The notes beneath the pieces were generated by a model that worked only from the letters and a program-made list of their open reading frames with translations, was not told the origin of the DNA and ran no database searches. Below are positions 1-8,200 of a stretch of 40,203 bases of DNA, piece by piece. How positions within the stretch are numbered: the first letter of the stretch is position 1; each line of letters starts with the position of its first letter. The DNA is from an uncultured Clostridia bacterium (GTDB lineage: Bacteria > Bacillota > Clostridia > Lachnospirales > Bianqueaceae), in assembly GCA_944383515.1 (NCBI GenBank), contig CALWPV010000081.1:1-40203 (forward strand). The letters are read 5' to 3'. The position numbers were made by a program, and so were the translations under genes.

Positions 1-2
1 TT

Positions 3-398
3 ACGCGTATTCAAGCGGATTTGGTAGCGCTCCAGGAAGTGACGCCAAGGCTGCAGCACCAGCATTTGGCCCGCTTGGCGGGGTATCCTTATTCGGAGTT
101 TAGGCAATATGCGCAGGAAGAGGAGGGACTGGCGGTGCTGAGCCGGTATCCTCTGACGGGGAGTACGTTTTTGCATGAAGAGGCCGCGTATGGATATAGT
201 GCGGCGCTGCATGTGTGGTTGGAAGCAGGGGGCCGGCGTTTTTCGGTAATGAACGTACATTTACCATGGGATTCGATTAAGGCAAAGGAAGCGCAGATTG
301 TTCAGGTGGAGCTTTTCGGAACGCAAAAAGACGAAGAAAGCGGACTTTGTCCTAGTGATCATTATGGCGTATTAGCGGAGCTGGAATGGTTAGGGTAA
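3..398 (+). pseudogene. Endonuclease/exonuclease/phosphatase family protein, 3' part, probably internally deleted
   Basis: The frame is open from the left edge, so the true start lies outside the window. The visible start, around ADLVALQEV, is the classic motif of the EEP (DNase I-like) fold, with the metal-binding Glu. NVHLPWDS matches the first catalytic strand and PSDHYGVLAEL matches the terminal SDH motif. Between these two blocks there are only about 30 residues, and the usual GDFN block with its catalytic Asp and Asn is absent. Members of this family normally have roughly 100 or more residues there. The simplest reading is an in-frame internal deletion that removed the active-site centre, leaving a non-functional remnant. 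A divergent short family member is less likely. No partner gene is visible. Confidence 0.6.
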
Positions 399-415
399 AG
401 GGATATAAAAATTAA

Positions 416-461
416 AAATAGCGATAGAATCGTAGCATACACTATGATTCTATCGCTATTT
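416..461. terminator. Long hairpin terminator between the EEP remnant and tRNA-Ala
   Basis: A perfect 16-bp stem has arms at 416-431 and 446-461, with a 14-nt loop that can pair a little further. Read leftward, the stem runs into a T-rich stretch (complement of 400-416), so it should end the tRNA transcript. Read rightward, the T-tract is weak. It sits between convergent units and may serve both. Confidence 0.75.
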
Positions 462-489
462 ACGTTATATTTTCTATAAAAAAGAGAAA

Positions 490-562
490 TGGAGCATAGG
501 GGATTCGAACCCCTGACCTTTTGAATGCCATTCAAACGCGCTCCCAACTGCGCTAATGCCCC
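490..562 (-). tRNA. tRNA-Ala (anticodon GGC)
   Basis: The reverse strand folds into a full 73-nt cloverleaf. The acceptor stem is GGGGCAT/ATGCTCC, the D-arm stem is GCGC/GCGC, and the anticodon stem TTTGA/TCAAA carries the loop ATGGCAT. The T-arm stem is AGGGG/CCCCT with the loop TTCGAAT. Loop positions 34-36 are GGC, which reads GCC/GCU alanine codons. The acceptor contains the G3:U70 pair that is the identity element of alanine tRNAs. The discriminator is A and no CCA is encoded. It appears to be a single-gene transcript, with a consensus promoter just upstream and the hairpin at 416-461 downstream. Confidence 0.97.
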
Positions 563-573
563 AAGCGAAATTT

Positions 574-602
574 AGTATAGCAAAAGAGAAGAAAAAAGTC
601 AA
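574..602 (-). promoter_or_regulatory. Sigma-A promoter of tRNA-Ala
   Basis: On the minus strand, TTGACT (597-602) and TATACT (574-579) are separated by 17 bp. The -10 ends about 11 bp before the first base of the tRNA, which is right for a short 5' leader. Confidence 0.85.
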
Positions 603-680
603 GGCTTCTTAAGAATTTTTTGTAGCTATCTGGCGACGGAGTTGCGAGCAGGGTAAAAAATAATTTTACTTTGTTCGGTA

Positions 681-709
681 TTGCGATTTAAAGACGGGAA
701 TGATATAAT
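681..709 (+). promoter_or_regulatory. Sigma-A promoter of the ABC exporter operon
   Basis: TTGCGA (681-686) and TATAAT (704-709) are separated by 17 bp. Transcription would start near 716. A GTTCGGT motif (673-679) lies directly upstream of the -35, and a second lies downstream of the -10. Confidence 0.8.
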
Positions 710-719
710 GGCAACACAG

Positions 720-747
720 AATATAAGTTCGGTTTTGTTCGTATATT
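720..747 (+). promoter_or_regulatory. PurBox-like operator in the ABC exporter leader
   Basis: The region has inverted ends (AATATA at 720-725, TATATT at 742-747) enclosing two direct GTTCG copies (727-731 and 737-741). The motif ATAAGTTC (723-730) begins 13 bases after the -10, the same distance as in the purL promoter. Read on the minus strand, the core is CCGAACTTAT, close to the Bacillus PurR box AWWWCCGAACWWT. Regulator identity is inferred. Confidence 0.45.
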
Positions 748-771
748 AACGCTATGAAATGGGGGATTGAA

Positions 772-2550
772 ATGAAAAAGCAACTGGGTTATTTGTTACA
801 AGCTGTGTGGAAACGGCGGAAAAGCGGCGTTGTTGCCATGATTGTTCGGGTACCGCTTATGGTAATTTTACCTTTGATTACCGCGTACATACCCAAATGT
901 ATTTTAAGCATGATAGATACCGGTCGCAGTGCGTCATATATTACGGTCGCGGTTGCAATTTTGACGCTTGGCCTGCTTGTTATTTATCTTGCGGAAAAAA
1001 TAGCGTTTTTGTTTTTGGACGATATGTATTTTCGCCTGCGGCTCTGGTTTTCAACCGATATTGCTGAAAAAAATATGCATATTGAATACGAAGATCAAAT
1101 GGATGCCAAAACGAAAGTGCTTAGAAAAAAGGCGATGTATGCGACAGAAAATCGTGCCTTCGCAACGCTAATGGTAAATGTAACCCTGCTTGCGGCCAGC
1201 ATGCTGGGCACGGTTAGTTATGGACTTAGCATTGTAGCGTTAAATCCGCTGATTTTTCTATTGCTCGTCGTGTCTTATGGTGTAACATGGCAGATGAGCC
1301 GCTGGGTAAATCGATATCAGCATCAGGTTAAAAACAAGAAATCTGCCAATCTCATGAAAATTGATTACATAATAAAAAAGGCACTGGATTTTTCGGCAGC
1401 TAAAGATGTACGTCTGTATCGAGTGAAAGATTGGTTTACGCGCATTGGTGAAGAGACTATAGAAAAAGAAGAAAAGATTGTGCGTTCTGTGGCGAAAAGA
1501 AGTTTTTTAGTGGCGCTAACGAATGCGGTTTTAGTGCTTTTGCGTGATGGGGCAGCTTATGCAGTGCTAGTGGTAACTTTTTGGCAAGGACATATGAATA
1601 TTGGTGATCTTCTTTTATATTTAGCCATGATCAGCAGTTTTGGAACCTGGCTGCGCGGCATTGTAGAATATTATGCCGCTGTGGATGCCGGCGCTCTGGC
1701 GCTGAGTGATATTCGGGAGTATCTGGAATACCCGAGTAAAACATGGGACGGGGAAAAAGGCAGGGAGGCGATCCGGCGCGCGCCGGAAATCTGTTTAAAA
1801 GATGTAAGCTACAGCTTTGAAGAGACGGGGAAGACAGTAGTGGATCATGTTTCGCTTACGGTAAGTCCGGGGGAACGCGTTGCGATCGTGGGTATGAACG
1901 GAGCAGGTAAGACTACGCTTACTAAGCTTATTAGCGGCCTGTTTACTCCGACGGGCGGTGAAATTTTTATCGACGGTATAGCGCAGCAACGGTTTGCCAA
2001 AGACGAATACTTTAAAATTTTCTCTTCGATTTTTCAAGATATTCACTTTTTACCCTTATCCATAGGGACAAATATTACAATGAAAAATAAGGAAGCATGG
2101 GATCAGGAGCGGCTTGCCGCCTGCGTAAAGCAAGCGGGATTAGAACGTAAAATACAAATGCTACCCTTGGGGCTAGATACGCCGCTGGTGAAAAATGTGA
2201 ATGAACAGGCATGTGAACTTTCGGGTGGTGAAATGCAAAAGCTTTTGCTGGCGCGGGCGCTGTATAAAAATGCAAGCGTATTGATTTTAGACGAGCCTAC
2301 GGCGGCGCTGGATCCGATTGCGGAGAACGAACTCTATTTACAATATCGAGATTTAACAGAGGGAAAAACTTCTTTCTTTATTTCTCACCGGTTTGCGAGT
2401 ACGCGGTTTTGCGATCGGATTGTATTATTAGAGCAGGGAAAAATTGCTGAAATGGGAACGCATGAAGAACTCATGGCGTTGAATGGAAAATATGCGCAGA
2501 TGTATGCTGTGCAGAGTCAATATTTCAAAGAGGAGGCAGCGCAGTTATGA
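772..2550 (+). CDS. ABC exporter, fused permease/ATPase, first half-transporter
   Basis: This is a half-transporter of about 592 residues, with an N-terminal six-helix membrane domain (about 1-310) and a C-terminal ATPase. The ATPase shows Walker A GMNGAGKT (about 374-381), signature LSGGEMQ (about 483), Walker B LILDEPTAALDP (about 504) and the H-loop FISHR. The catalytic Glu is present. The start at 772 is preferred over an in-frame ATG at 754 because TGGGGGA lies 5-6 nt upstream of 772, whereas 754 has no Shine-Dalgarno. It overlaps the next gene by ATGA, and the pair should form a heterodimeric ABC exporter in the cytoplasmic membrane. The substrate is unknown, because no biosynthetic or immunity gene lies beside it. 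A promoter and a PurBox-like motif lie upstream. Confidence 0.88.
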   Translation: MKKQLGYLLQAVWKRRKSGVVAMIVRVPLMVILPLITAYIPKCILSMIDTGRSASYITVAVAILTLGLLVIYLAEKIAFLFLDDMYFRLRLWFSTDIAEKNMHIEYEDQMDAKTKVLRKKAMYATENRAFATLMVNVTLLAASMLGTVSYGLSIVALNPLIFLLLVVSYGVTWQMSRWVNRYQHQVKNKKSANLMKIDYIIKKALDFSAAKDVRLYRVKDWFTRIGEETIEKEEKIVRSVAKRSFLVALTNAVLVLLRDGAAYAVLVVTFWQGHMNIGDLLLYLAMISSFGTWLRGIVEYYAAVDAGALALSDIREYLEYPSKTWDGEKGREAIRRAPEICLKDVSYSFEETGKTVVDHVSLTVSPGERVAIVGMNGAGKTTLTKLISGLFTPTGGEIFIDGIAQQRFAKDEYFKIFSSIFQDIHFLPLSIGTNITMKNKEAWDQERLAACVKQAGLERKIQMLPLGLDTPLVKNVNEQACELSGGEMQKLLLARALYKNASVLILDEPTAALDPIAENELYLQYRDLTEGKTSFFISHRFASTRFCDRIVLLEQGKIAEMGTHEELMALNGKYAQMYAVQSQYFKEEAAQL

Positions 2551-4388
2551 AACGAAGTATAAAGGAAAATTTACAGTATTTAAAACGAGGCTACGGGATT
2601 TTATGGAAGCTTTCGCCGGCACTACTGATACGAGATAGCGTGCGCCGCATAGCCGAAGCTTTACAGACAGCGCTAGCAGTTTACTTCTCAGCATGGATTA
2701 TTGAGGCGCTTACCGGGCATCGCGAGGCTCATTATGTTATAACAGTGATTGGGGTAACCCTAGGAGTTACGTTTTTGCTGTCGATTGTAATTGATGCGCT
2801 GAAAAGTGCGAATACAGCCGACGAAGAGCTTCTATACCATAAAATTCAGCTATATCTTGGCAAGGCCAGCCTCTCCTTTGCTTTTGAAGAGATTGAAAAT
2901 CCTAATACGCGTATATTGCGTGGGCGTATCGATGAAGCTATGAAAGCGCGGCGTGGTGGTTTAGACATGATGTACCGGCGGGGCGGAAATACGTTTGGAA
3001 AATTCTGTAGTGTGGTGGTTTCAGGGATTTTAGCGGCGCCGCTTTTTATGAATGTGGGTACCTGGAGCGTGGAAGGATATATCGTTTTTTTTAATACTCC
3101 GTATGCTTCTATATTGTTATTGGTAGCGATTGTGGGGCTATCTCTGACGGCAGGGCGCTCTTTTCAGATTGCTGCGGGCAAGCTGTTCGAAGCCTGGAAA
3201 GGATGGCCCAAAAGCCTGACAAAAGCCAATTTTTATATGGACGAATATACGGGGGAAAACGGGGCGGCTAAAGACATTCGAGTTTTTGATCAAAAACCGC
3301 TGATTATGGGAGAAATGCATTACTGGTTTGACAATCCGCCGTTTTTAAAACACCGGTTAGGAATTAACTGTAAGTACGACGCTATCAATGTAACGATTAC
3401 TACTATTCTCATGGGGTGTGTATATTTTTTCGTAGCCATGAAGGTGCTAGGCGGTAGTTTAGGAGCAGGGGCGCTGGTGCGGTATGCCGGGCTGGTGATT
3501 CAGTTTATTTCTGGCGTTTCTGTCATGATTGCCGAAGGAACCAAATGCTGGCGCAACAACGACTATCTGGAAGACACATTTACTTATTTGGATCTGCAAA
3601 AGACGCAGGCAGAAGGAAAACAAAAGGCAGCGCAGGCGGTACATGAAATAGAATTTCGCAACGTCTCGTTTCGGTATCCAGGGGCGAGCGTATATGCGCT
3701 TCAGAATCTTTCGGTTCGCTTAACAGAGAGGACTAGCTATGCTGTGGTAGGTATGAATGGAAGCGGCAAGTCCACCTTTATTAAGTTGCTTTGCCGCTTG
3801 TATCAGCCGACAGAGGGCGAGATTTTACTCAACGGTCATAATATTCAGGAATATGAAGAAGAGGAATACTTTAGCCTGTTATCGGTTGTATTTCAGGATT
3901 TTAATTTGTTTTCATTTTCTTTAGGAGCCAATGTGGCTGCGGCCGAAAGCTTTGTTCAATCCCGGGCAAATGAATGCCTAAAGAAAGTGGGGTTTGACAA
4001 AAGAGAAGAAGAAATGACGCAGGGCCTAGACACACCGTTATATAGTGATTTTACCTCGGAAGGGGTGGAGATAAGCGGAGGGGAGGCGCAGAAAATTGCT
4101 ATGGCACGTGCGCTATATAAAGACGCCCCGATTATGGTTCTGGACGAGCCTACGGCTGCCCTAGACCCGCTTGCGGAAGCGGAAATTTATGAGAAGTTTT
4201 CGGAAATAGTAAAAGGAAGACTGGCTATTTATATTTCTCATCGTCTTTCTTCTTGTAAGTTTTGTGATCAGATTCTAGTGTTTCATGAAGGTCACTTAAT
4301 TCAGCAGGGAACGCATAGGAAGCTGCTGGAAGAAGCAAGGGGGCAGTATTATCAGCTTTGGCATGCGCAGGCACAGTATTATGTGTAA
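2547..4388 (+). CDS. ABC exporter, fused permease/ATPase, second half-transporter
   Basis: This is a 613-residue partner of the preceding gene, started by the ATG inside the ATGA overlap (translational coupling), with AGGAGG-like purines upstream. Membrane segments fill about residues 20-340. The ATPase has Walker A GMNGSGKST (about 402), signature ISGGEAQ (about 507), Walker B MVLDEPTAALDP (about 530) and ISHR. Both halves keep the catalytic Glu, so neither looks like a degenerate site of an asymmetric exporter. The 3' end overlaps the convergent gene at 4379-4633 by 10 nt. Drug, peptide or lipid export are all possible, and the sequence does not decide between them. Confidence 0.88.
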   Translation: MKRSIKENLQYLKRGYGILWKLSPALLIRDSVRRIAEALQTALAVYFSAWIIEALTGHREAHYVITVIGVTLGVTFLLSIVIDALKSANTADEELLYHKIQLYLGKASLSFAFEEIENPNTRILRGRIDEAMKARRGGLDMMYRRGGNTFGKFCSVVVSGILAAPLFMNVGTWSVEGYIVFFNTPYASILLLVAIVGLSLTAGRSFQIAAGKLFEAWKGWPKSLTKANFYMDEYTGENGAAKDIRVFDQKPLIMGEMHYWFDNPPFLKHRLGINCKYDAINVTITTILMGCVYFFVAMKVLGGSLGAGALVRYAGLVIQFISGVSVMIAEGTKCWRNNDYLEDTFTYLDLQKTQAEGKQKAAQAVHEIEFRNVSFRYPGASVYALQNLSVRLTERTSYAVVGMNGSGKSTFIKLLCRLYQPTEGEILLNGHNIQEYEEEEYFSLLSVVFQDFNLFSFSLGANVAAAESFVQSRANECLKKVGFDKREEEMTQGLDTPLYSDFTSEGVEISGGEAQKIAMARALYKDAPIMVLDEPTAALDPLAEAEIYEKFSEIVKGRLAIYISHRLSSCKFCDQILVFHEGHLIQQGTHRKLLEEARGQYYQLWHAQAQYYV

Positions 4389-4633
4389 TGCGTAGGGTTT
4401 ACACAGAAATTTTGCAGATAAGCACAGGCTTGAAGCGGAGTTTGAAATGCGGGCTTGCCGCCTGTAATATAGTGAATGGCATCGGCCCACTCATTTAAAC
4501 TGTAGCGTTCTGGAGAAATCTGAGAAACGGCATACTGAATAGAAGGGAGCAATCCCGGGCGGTGTAAATCTGAAAGAAAACTGCAATGCGTTTGCGCTGC
4601 TAAATACTCAAGTAATCCTTGGGGCGTAGTCAT
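4379..4633 (-). CDS. Conserved-looking small protein of unknown function (84 aa)
   Basis: I do not recognise this family. The ATG at 4633 (protein beginning MTTPQGLLEYL) is preceded by AGGTG with 7 nt spacing, so it is preferred over an in-frame TTG two codons upstream. The protein is soluble and mixed in composition, with several aromatic residues (YITGGKPAF near the middle) and three Cys; no transmembrane segment or signal peptide is seen. It runs convergent to the ABC operon with a 10-nt tail overlap. A tandem hairpin element lies about 60-110 bp upstream of its start. Confidence 0.6.
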   Translation of the reverse strand: MTTPQGLLEYLAAQTHCSFLSDLHRPGLLPSIQYAVSQISPERYSLNEWADAIHYITGGKPAFQTPLQACAYLQNFCVNPTHYT

Positions 4634-4690
4634 GAACAATCACCTACTTTCATAATAAGCACAGTTATAGATACTGCGCTTATTATATTA

Positions 4691-4742
4691 TAAGTTTGGC
4701 ATTGCACGCCAAACTTAGTAAGAATCCTTGCAGGATTCTTAC
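4691..4742. repeat. Tandem perfect hairpins with matching loops
   Basis: Two perfect 10-bp inverted repeats abut exactly. The first has arms at 4691-4700 and 4708-4717 with loop ATTGCAC. The second has arms at 4718-4727 and 4733-4742 with loop TTGCA. Both loops contain TTGCA, whose TGCA is self-complementary. There is no T-tract on either strand, so this is not a standard intrinsic terminator. It lies between two leftward genes. Confidence 0.8.
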
Positions 4743-4820
4743 GGTCATCCTGTGTGGATATTATACCCTAAAAAATTACCGCAATACAGCGCTGGGCATG
4801 TAAATTATCTTTTTTTTGAC

Positions 4821-5096
4821 TTATTTTCGGCGTCGACACTTCGGCGGCCTTCGTCCATGAAAGTGATTTTGAAGCCGGAAAGCGCCGCAGCCAAAGCAGA
4901 GCGCCGCTATGCAAAGAATCATACTCAGCCATAGAAAACACGTAAATAACGCCAGCAAAAAAAGCAAAATGCCAATACCCAGCAGAGCCGGCCAGATGCG
5001 ATAGGTGAAGCGAAACTCCGCCTGCTCTATGATAGGCTGGCAGAGCAGTACCGTTCCGAAACTAATGACAGCGAAAAATATACCTTCAAAATACAT
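4821..5096 (-). CDS. Small integral membrane protein of unknown function
   Basis: The protein is about 91 residues and begins MYFEGIFFAV. The ATG at 5096 lies 10 nt after AAGGAGG; an ATG at 5105 abuts the same Shine-Dalgarno and is less likely. One hydrophobic segment occupies about residues 5-19. A longer hydrophobic stretch (about 35-75, rich in Leu, Ile, Phe and Cys) could form two helices. The C-terminus is basic (GRRPPKCRRRK), which would favour a cytoplasmic tail. No family is recognised. It is divergent from purL, sharing a 160-bp intergenic region. Confidence 0.6.
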   Translation of the reverse strand: MYFEGIFFAVISFGTVLLCQPIIEQAEFRFTYRIWPALLGIGILLFLLALFTCFLWLSMILCIAALCFGCGAFRLQNHFHGRRPPKCRRRK

Positions 5097-5155
5097 GGGC
5101 TGCATCCCTCCTTTGTTATCTATAGTATATGCGGAAACTCAGCACTAGGTGACGC

Positions 5156-5184
5156 TTTACAGGCAGAAGCGGGTGTGGTAAAAT
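5156..5184 (+). promoter_or_regulatory. Sigma-A promoter of purL
   Basis: TTTACA (5156-5161) and TAAAAT (5179-5184) are separated by 17 bp. The predicted start is near 5191, about 68 nt upstream of the purL ATG. Confidence 0.8.
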
Positions 5185-5196
5185 AGCGGTTAGGAA

Positions 5197-5229
5197 CATA
5201 AGTTCAGTGCCGGTCGTGCCGAACTTATG
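5197..5229 (+). promoter_or_regulatory. Inverted-repeat operator (PurBox-like) in the purL leader
   Basis: CATAAGTTC (5197-5205) and GAACTTATG (5221-5229) form a 9-bp perfect inverted repeat with a 15-nt centre. The right arm extends to CCGAACTTATG, which fits the PurR box core CCGAACWW. The repeat could act as a DNA operator for PurR or as an RNA hairpin in the leader. No purine riboswitch core is seen. ATAAGTTC starts 13 bases after the -10, as in the ABC exporter promoter. Confidence 0.55.
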
Positions 5230-5258
5230 CTGGACAGTAAAGGATAAGGAGGCAGAGT

Positions 5259-8200
5259 ATGTCTGTTAGACGAGTGTATGTGGAGAAAAAGCCCGGTTTC
5301 CGGGTGGAAGCCACAGGATTATTAAAGGATCTACGAGATAATTTATATCTGAATACTCTTGAGGAGGTGCGTATTTTATATCGCTATGATATAGATCATA
5401 TCTCGGAAGACGTATATAAACAGGCCATAGGCCGCATTCTTTCGGAAGCGCCGGTCGATCGGGTTTACATAGAAACCATACCGGAGGATGCGCAGGGCCT
5501 GACCTGTTTTGCCGTAGAATATTTGCCCGGTCAGTATGATCAGCGGGCCGATTCTGCCGAGCAGTGCATTCGTATATTAAAGGCGGAAGAAAACCCAACG
5601 GTTGCCTGCGCCAAGGTGTATTTGCTGCGCGGTCAGCTTTCCGAAGAAGACGTGAATAAAATTAAGGCATACTGCATTAACACCGTAGATTCGCGGGAAG
5701 CTTCCTTAGAAAAGCCGGAGACGCTGGAAATGCAGCATCCCATGCCCGATCACGTAGAAACGGTAACGGGCTTCATTCATATGTCGGAAGAAGAAATTGA
5801 AAGCCTGCTTAGTCAGTTGGGGCTGGCCATGAGCAAGGCGGATTTGCTGCACACGCAGCGGTATTTCCGTGATACCGAGCACCGCGATCCGACCATTACC
5901 GAAATTCGCGTGCTAGACACATATTGGTCCGATCATTGCCGGCATACCACGTTCGCTACCGTCATTGAAAACGTGCAGATTGAATCTAGTCCGCTTACAG
6001 AGCCTATTCGCCAGTCGTATGAGGCATACCTGCAAGGGCGCGAAAAGCTGGGGCGCACTGAAAAACCGGAATGTCTTATGGATATTGCTTTAATGGCTAT
6101 GCGTGAACTTAAGGCGGCCGGTAAGCTTACCGATCAGGAAGAATCCGACGAAATCAACGCTTGCAGTATTGTGGTTCCGGTTGACGTAAACGGTCAGGAA
6201 GAAGAATGGCTCCTCATGTTCAAAAACGAAACACATAATCACCCCACGGAAATCGAGCCCTTCGGCGGAGCCGCCACCTGTCTGGGCGGCGCCATTCGCG
6301 ATCCGCTGAGCGGACGAGCCTATGTGTATCAGGCTATGCGTATTACCGGCGGCGCGGATCCCACAGTACCGGTCAAAGATACCATTCCCGGTAAGCTTCC
6401 GCAGCGTAAAATCGGCCGCGAGGCGGCCAAAGGTTATAGCTCCTATGGTAATCAGATTGGTCTTGCAACCGGCTATGTAAAAGAAATTTACCACCCCGGT
6501 TATGTGGCCAAGCACATGGAACTGGGAGCAGTTATGGCCGCGGCGCCCCGCAGCAATGTGAAACGGGAAAAGGCGGAGCCGGGAGATGTCATTATTTTAC
6601 TAGGTGGGCGCACGGGACGTGACGGCTGCGGCGGCGCAACCGGATCTTCCAAGGCGCATACCGAAGAGTCTATTCATACCTGCGGCGCCGAGGTGCAAAA
6701 GGGTAATGCTCCTACGGAGCGTAAGCTGCAAAGATTGTTTAGAACTCCGCAGGCCAGCCGTTTAATTAAAATCTGTAACGATTTTGGCGCCGGCGGCGTA
6801 TGCGTTGCAATTGGTGAGCTTGCGCCCGGACTTAAAGTTAATTTAGACTTGGTGCCGAAAAAATATGCCGGTCTCGACGGTACGGAGCTGGCGATTTCCG
6901 AGTCGCAGGAGCGTATGGCGGTGGTTGTAGATGCTGCCGATGAAGACGCGTTTATGCAGTGTGCGGCTAAGGAAAATCTGGAGGCAACCACGGTGGCTGT
7001 GGTAACCGAAGAACCGCGGCTAGTGCTAAGCTGGCGCGGAAAGAACATTGTGGATATGAGCCGTGCGTTTTTGGATACCAATGGCGCGCCAAGCTACACT
7101 AAAGTAGTGGTAGAGGCGCCGGCGGAAAAGGCACCGGAAAGTTTGCCGGAAAAGGCGGCGAAAGTCGGATCCTTTGCAGAGCAGGTAAAGAGCGTTATGA
7201 GCGACTTGGCGGTTTGCAGTCAGAAGGGGCTGGTCGAGATGTTTGATTCTTCGATCGGAGCTTCGACGGTGCTTATGCCCTTTGGCGGTGCGAGGCAGAT
7301 GACGCCGATTCAGACTATGGCGGCTAAAATTCCGGTGGAAAATGGTGAAACCAAAACAGCTTCGCTCATGGCCTATGGCTTTGATCCGTATATTTCTTCC
7401 TGGAGCCCGTATCATGGCGCTATGTATGCGGTCATGGAATCAGTGGCTAAAATTGTGGCTGCCGGTGGCGATTACCACAAGATTCACTTTAGCTTCCAAG
7501 AGTTTTTTGAGAGAATGACAAGTGAATATACACGCTGGGGCAAACCGTTTGCGTCGCTTTTAGGCGCGTATACGGCGCAGAAAGAATTGGGGCTTGCTTC
7601 GATTGGCGGTAAGGATTCTATGTCGGGGAGCTTCAATGATATTGATGTACCGCCTACTTTAGTTTCGCTGGCGGTAGATACGGCGACAACAGATGAAATT
7701 ATGAGTCCTGAATTTAAGCAGGCGGGAGACAAAGCTGTGCTGCTTGAGGTAGGGCTACAGGCCGATGGCAGTGTGGACTTTGCCGGCGCTATGGCGCTTT
7801 ATGACAAGGTGCTTGCCGCTATGCGGGCCAGTAAGGTGAAAGCTGCGTATGCCGTTACTGCCGGCGGCGTCATTGAAGCGGTAGTGAAAATGGCCTTGGG
7901 CAATGGCCTGGGCTTTGCCTTTGATCCGGCGGCGAAAGAAGCGCTGGCTAAGGCGCCGGTTTATGGTAGTTTGGTGGTAGAAACCAGTGACGAAGCGCTG
8001 CTAGGGCAGGGCCTGGTGCTAGGTGAAATTACGGAAGTAACGGAGTTTACTTTAGGAAACGAAGCCATTACGCTGGCCGCGGTAGAGGAAGCGTACACGG
8101 CGCCTCTGGACGCAGTATATAAAGCGCAGGTTGAGGCAGAAACTCCTCTGGGCACAGCGCCGCTATACGAGCCGGCCGCACCGCATGTGTATGTGGGCAG

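Noticed and set aside
4728-4934. 68-codon plus-strand open frame
   Set aside because: It starts inside the tandem hairpin and overlaps the better-supported leftward membrane protein gene; no Shine-Dalgarno.
5185-5258. Purine riboswitch in the purL leader
   Set aside because: The leader is only about 70 nt and has a single two-arm repeat; the three-way junction and conserved loop bases of purine riboswitches are absent.
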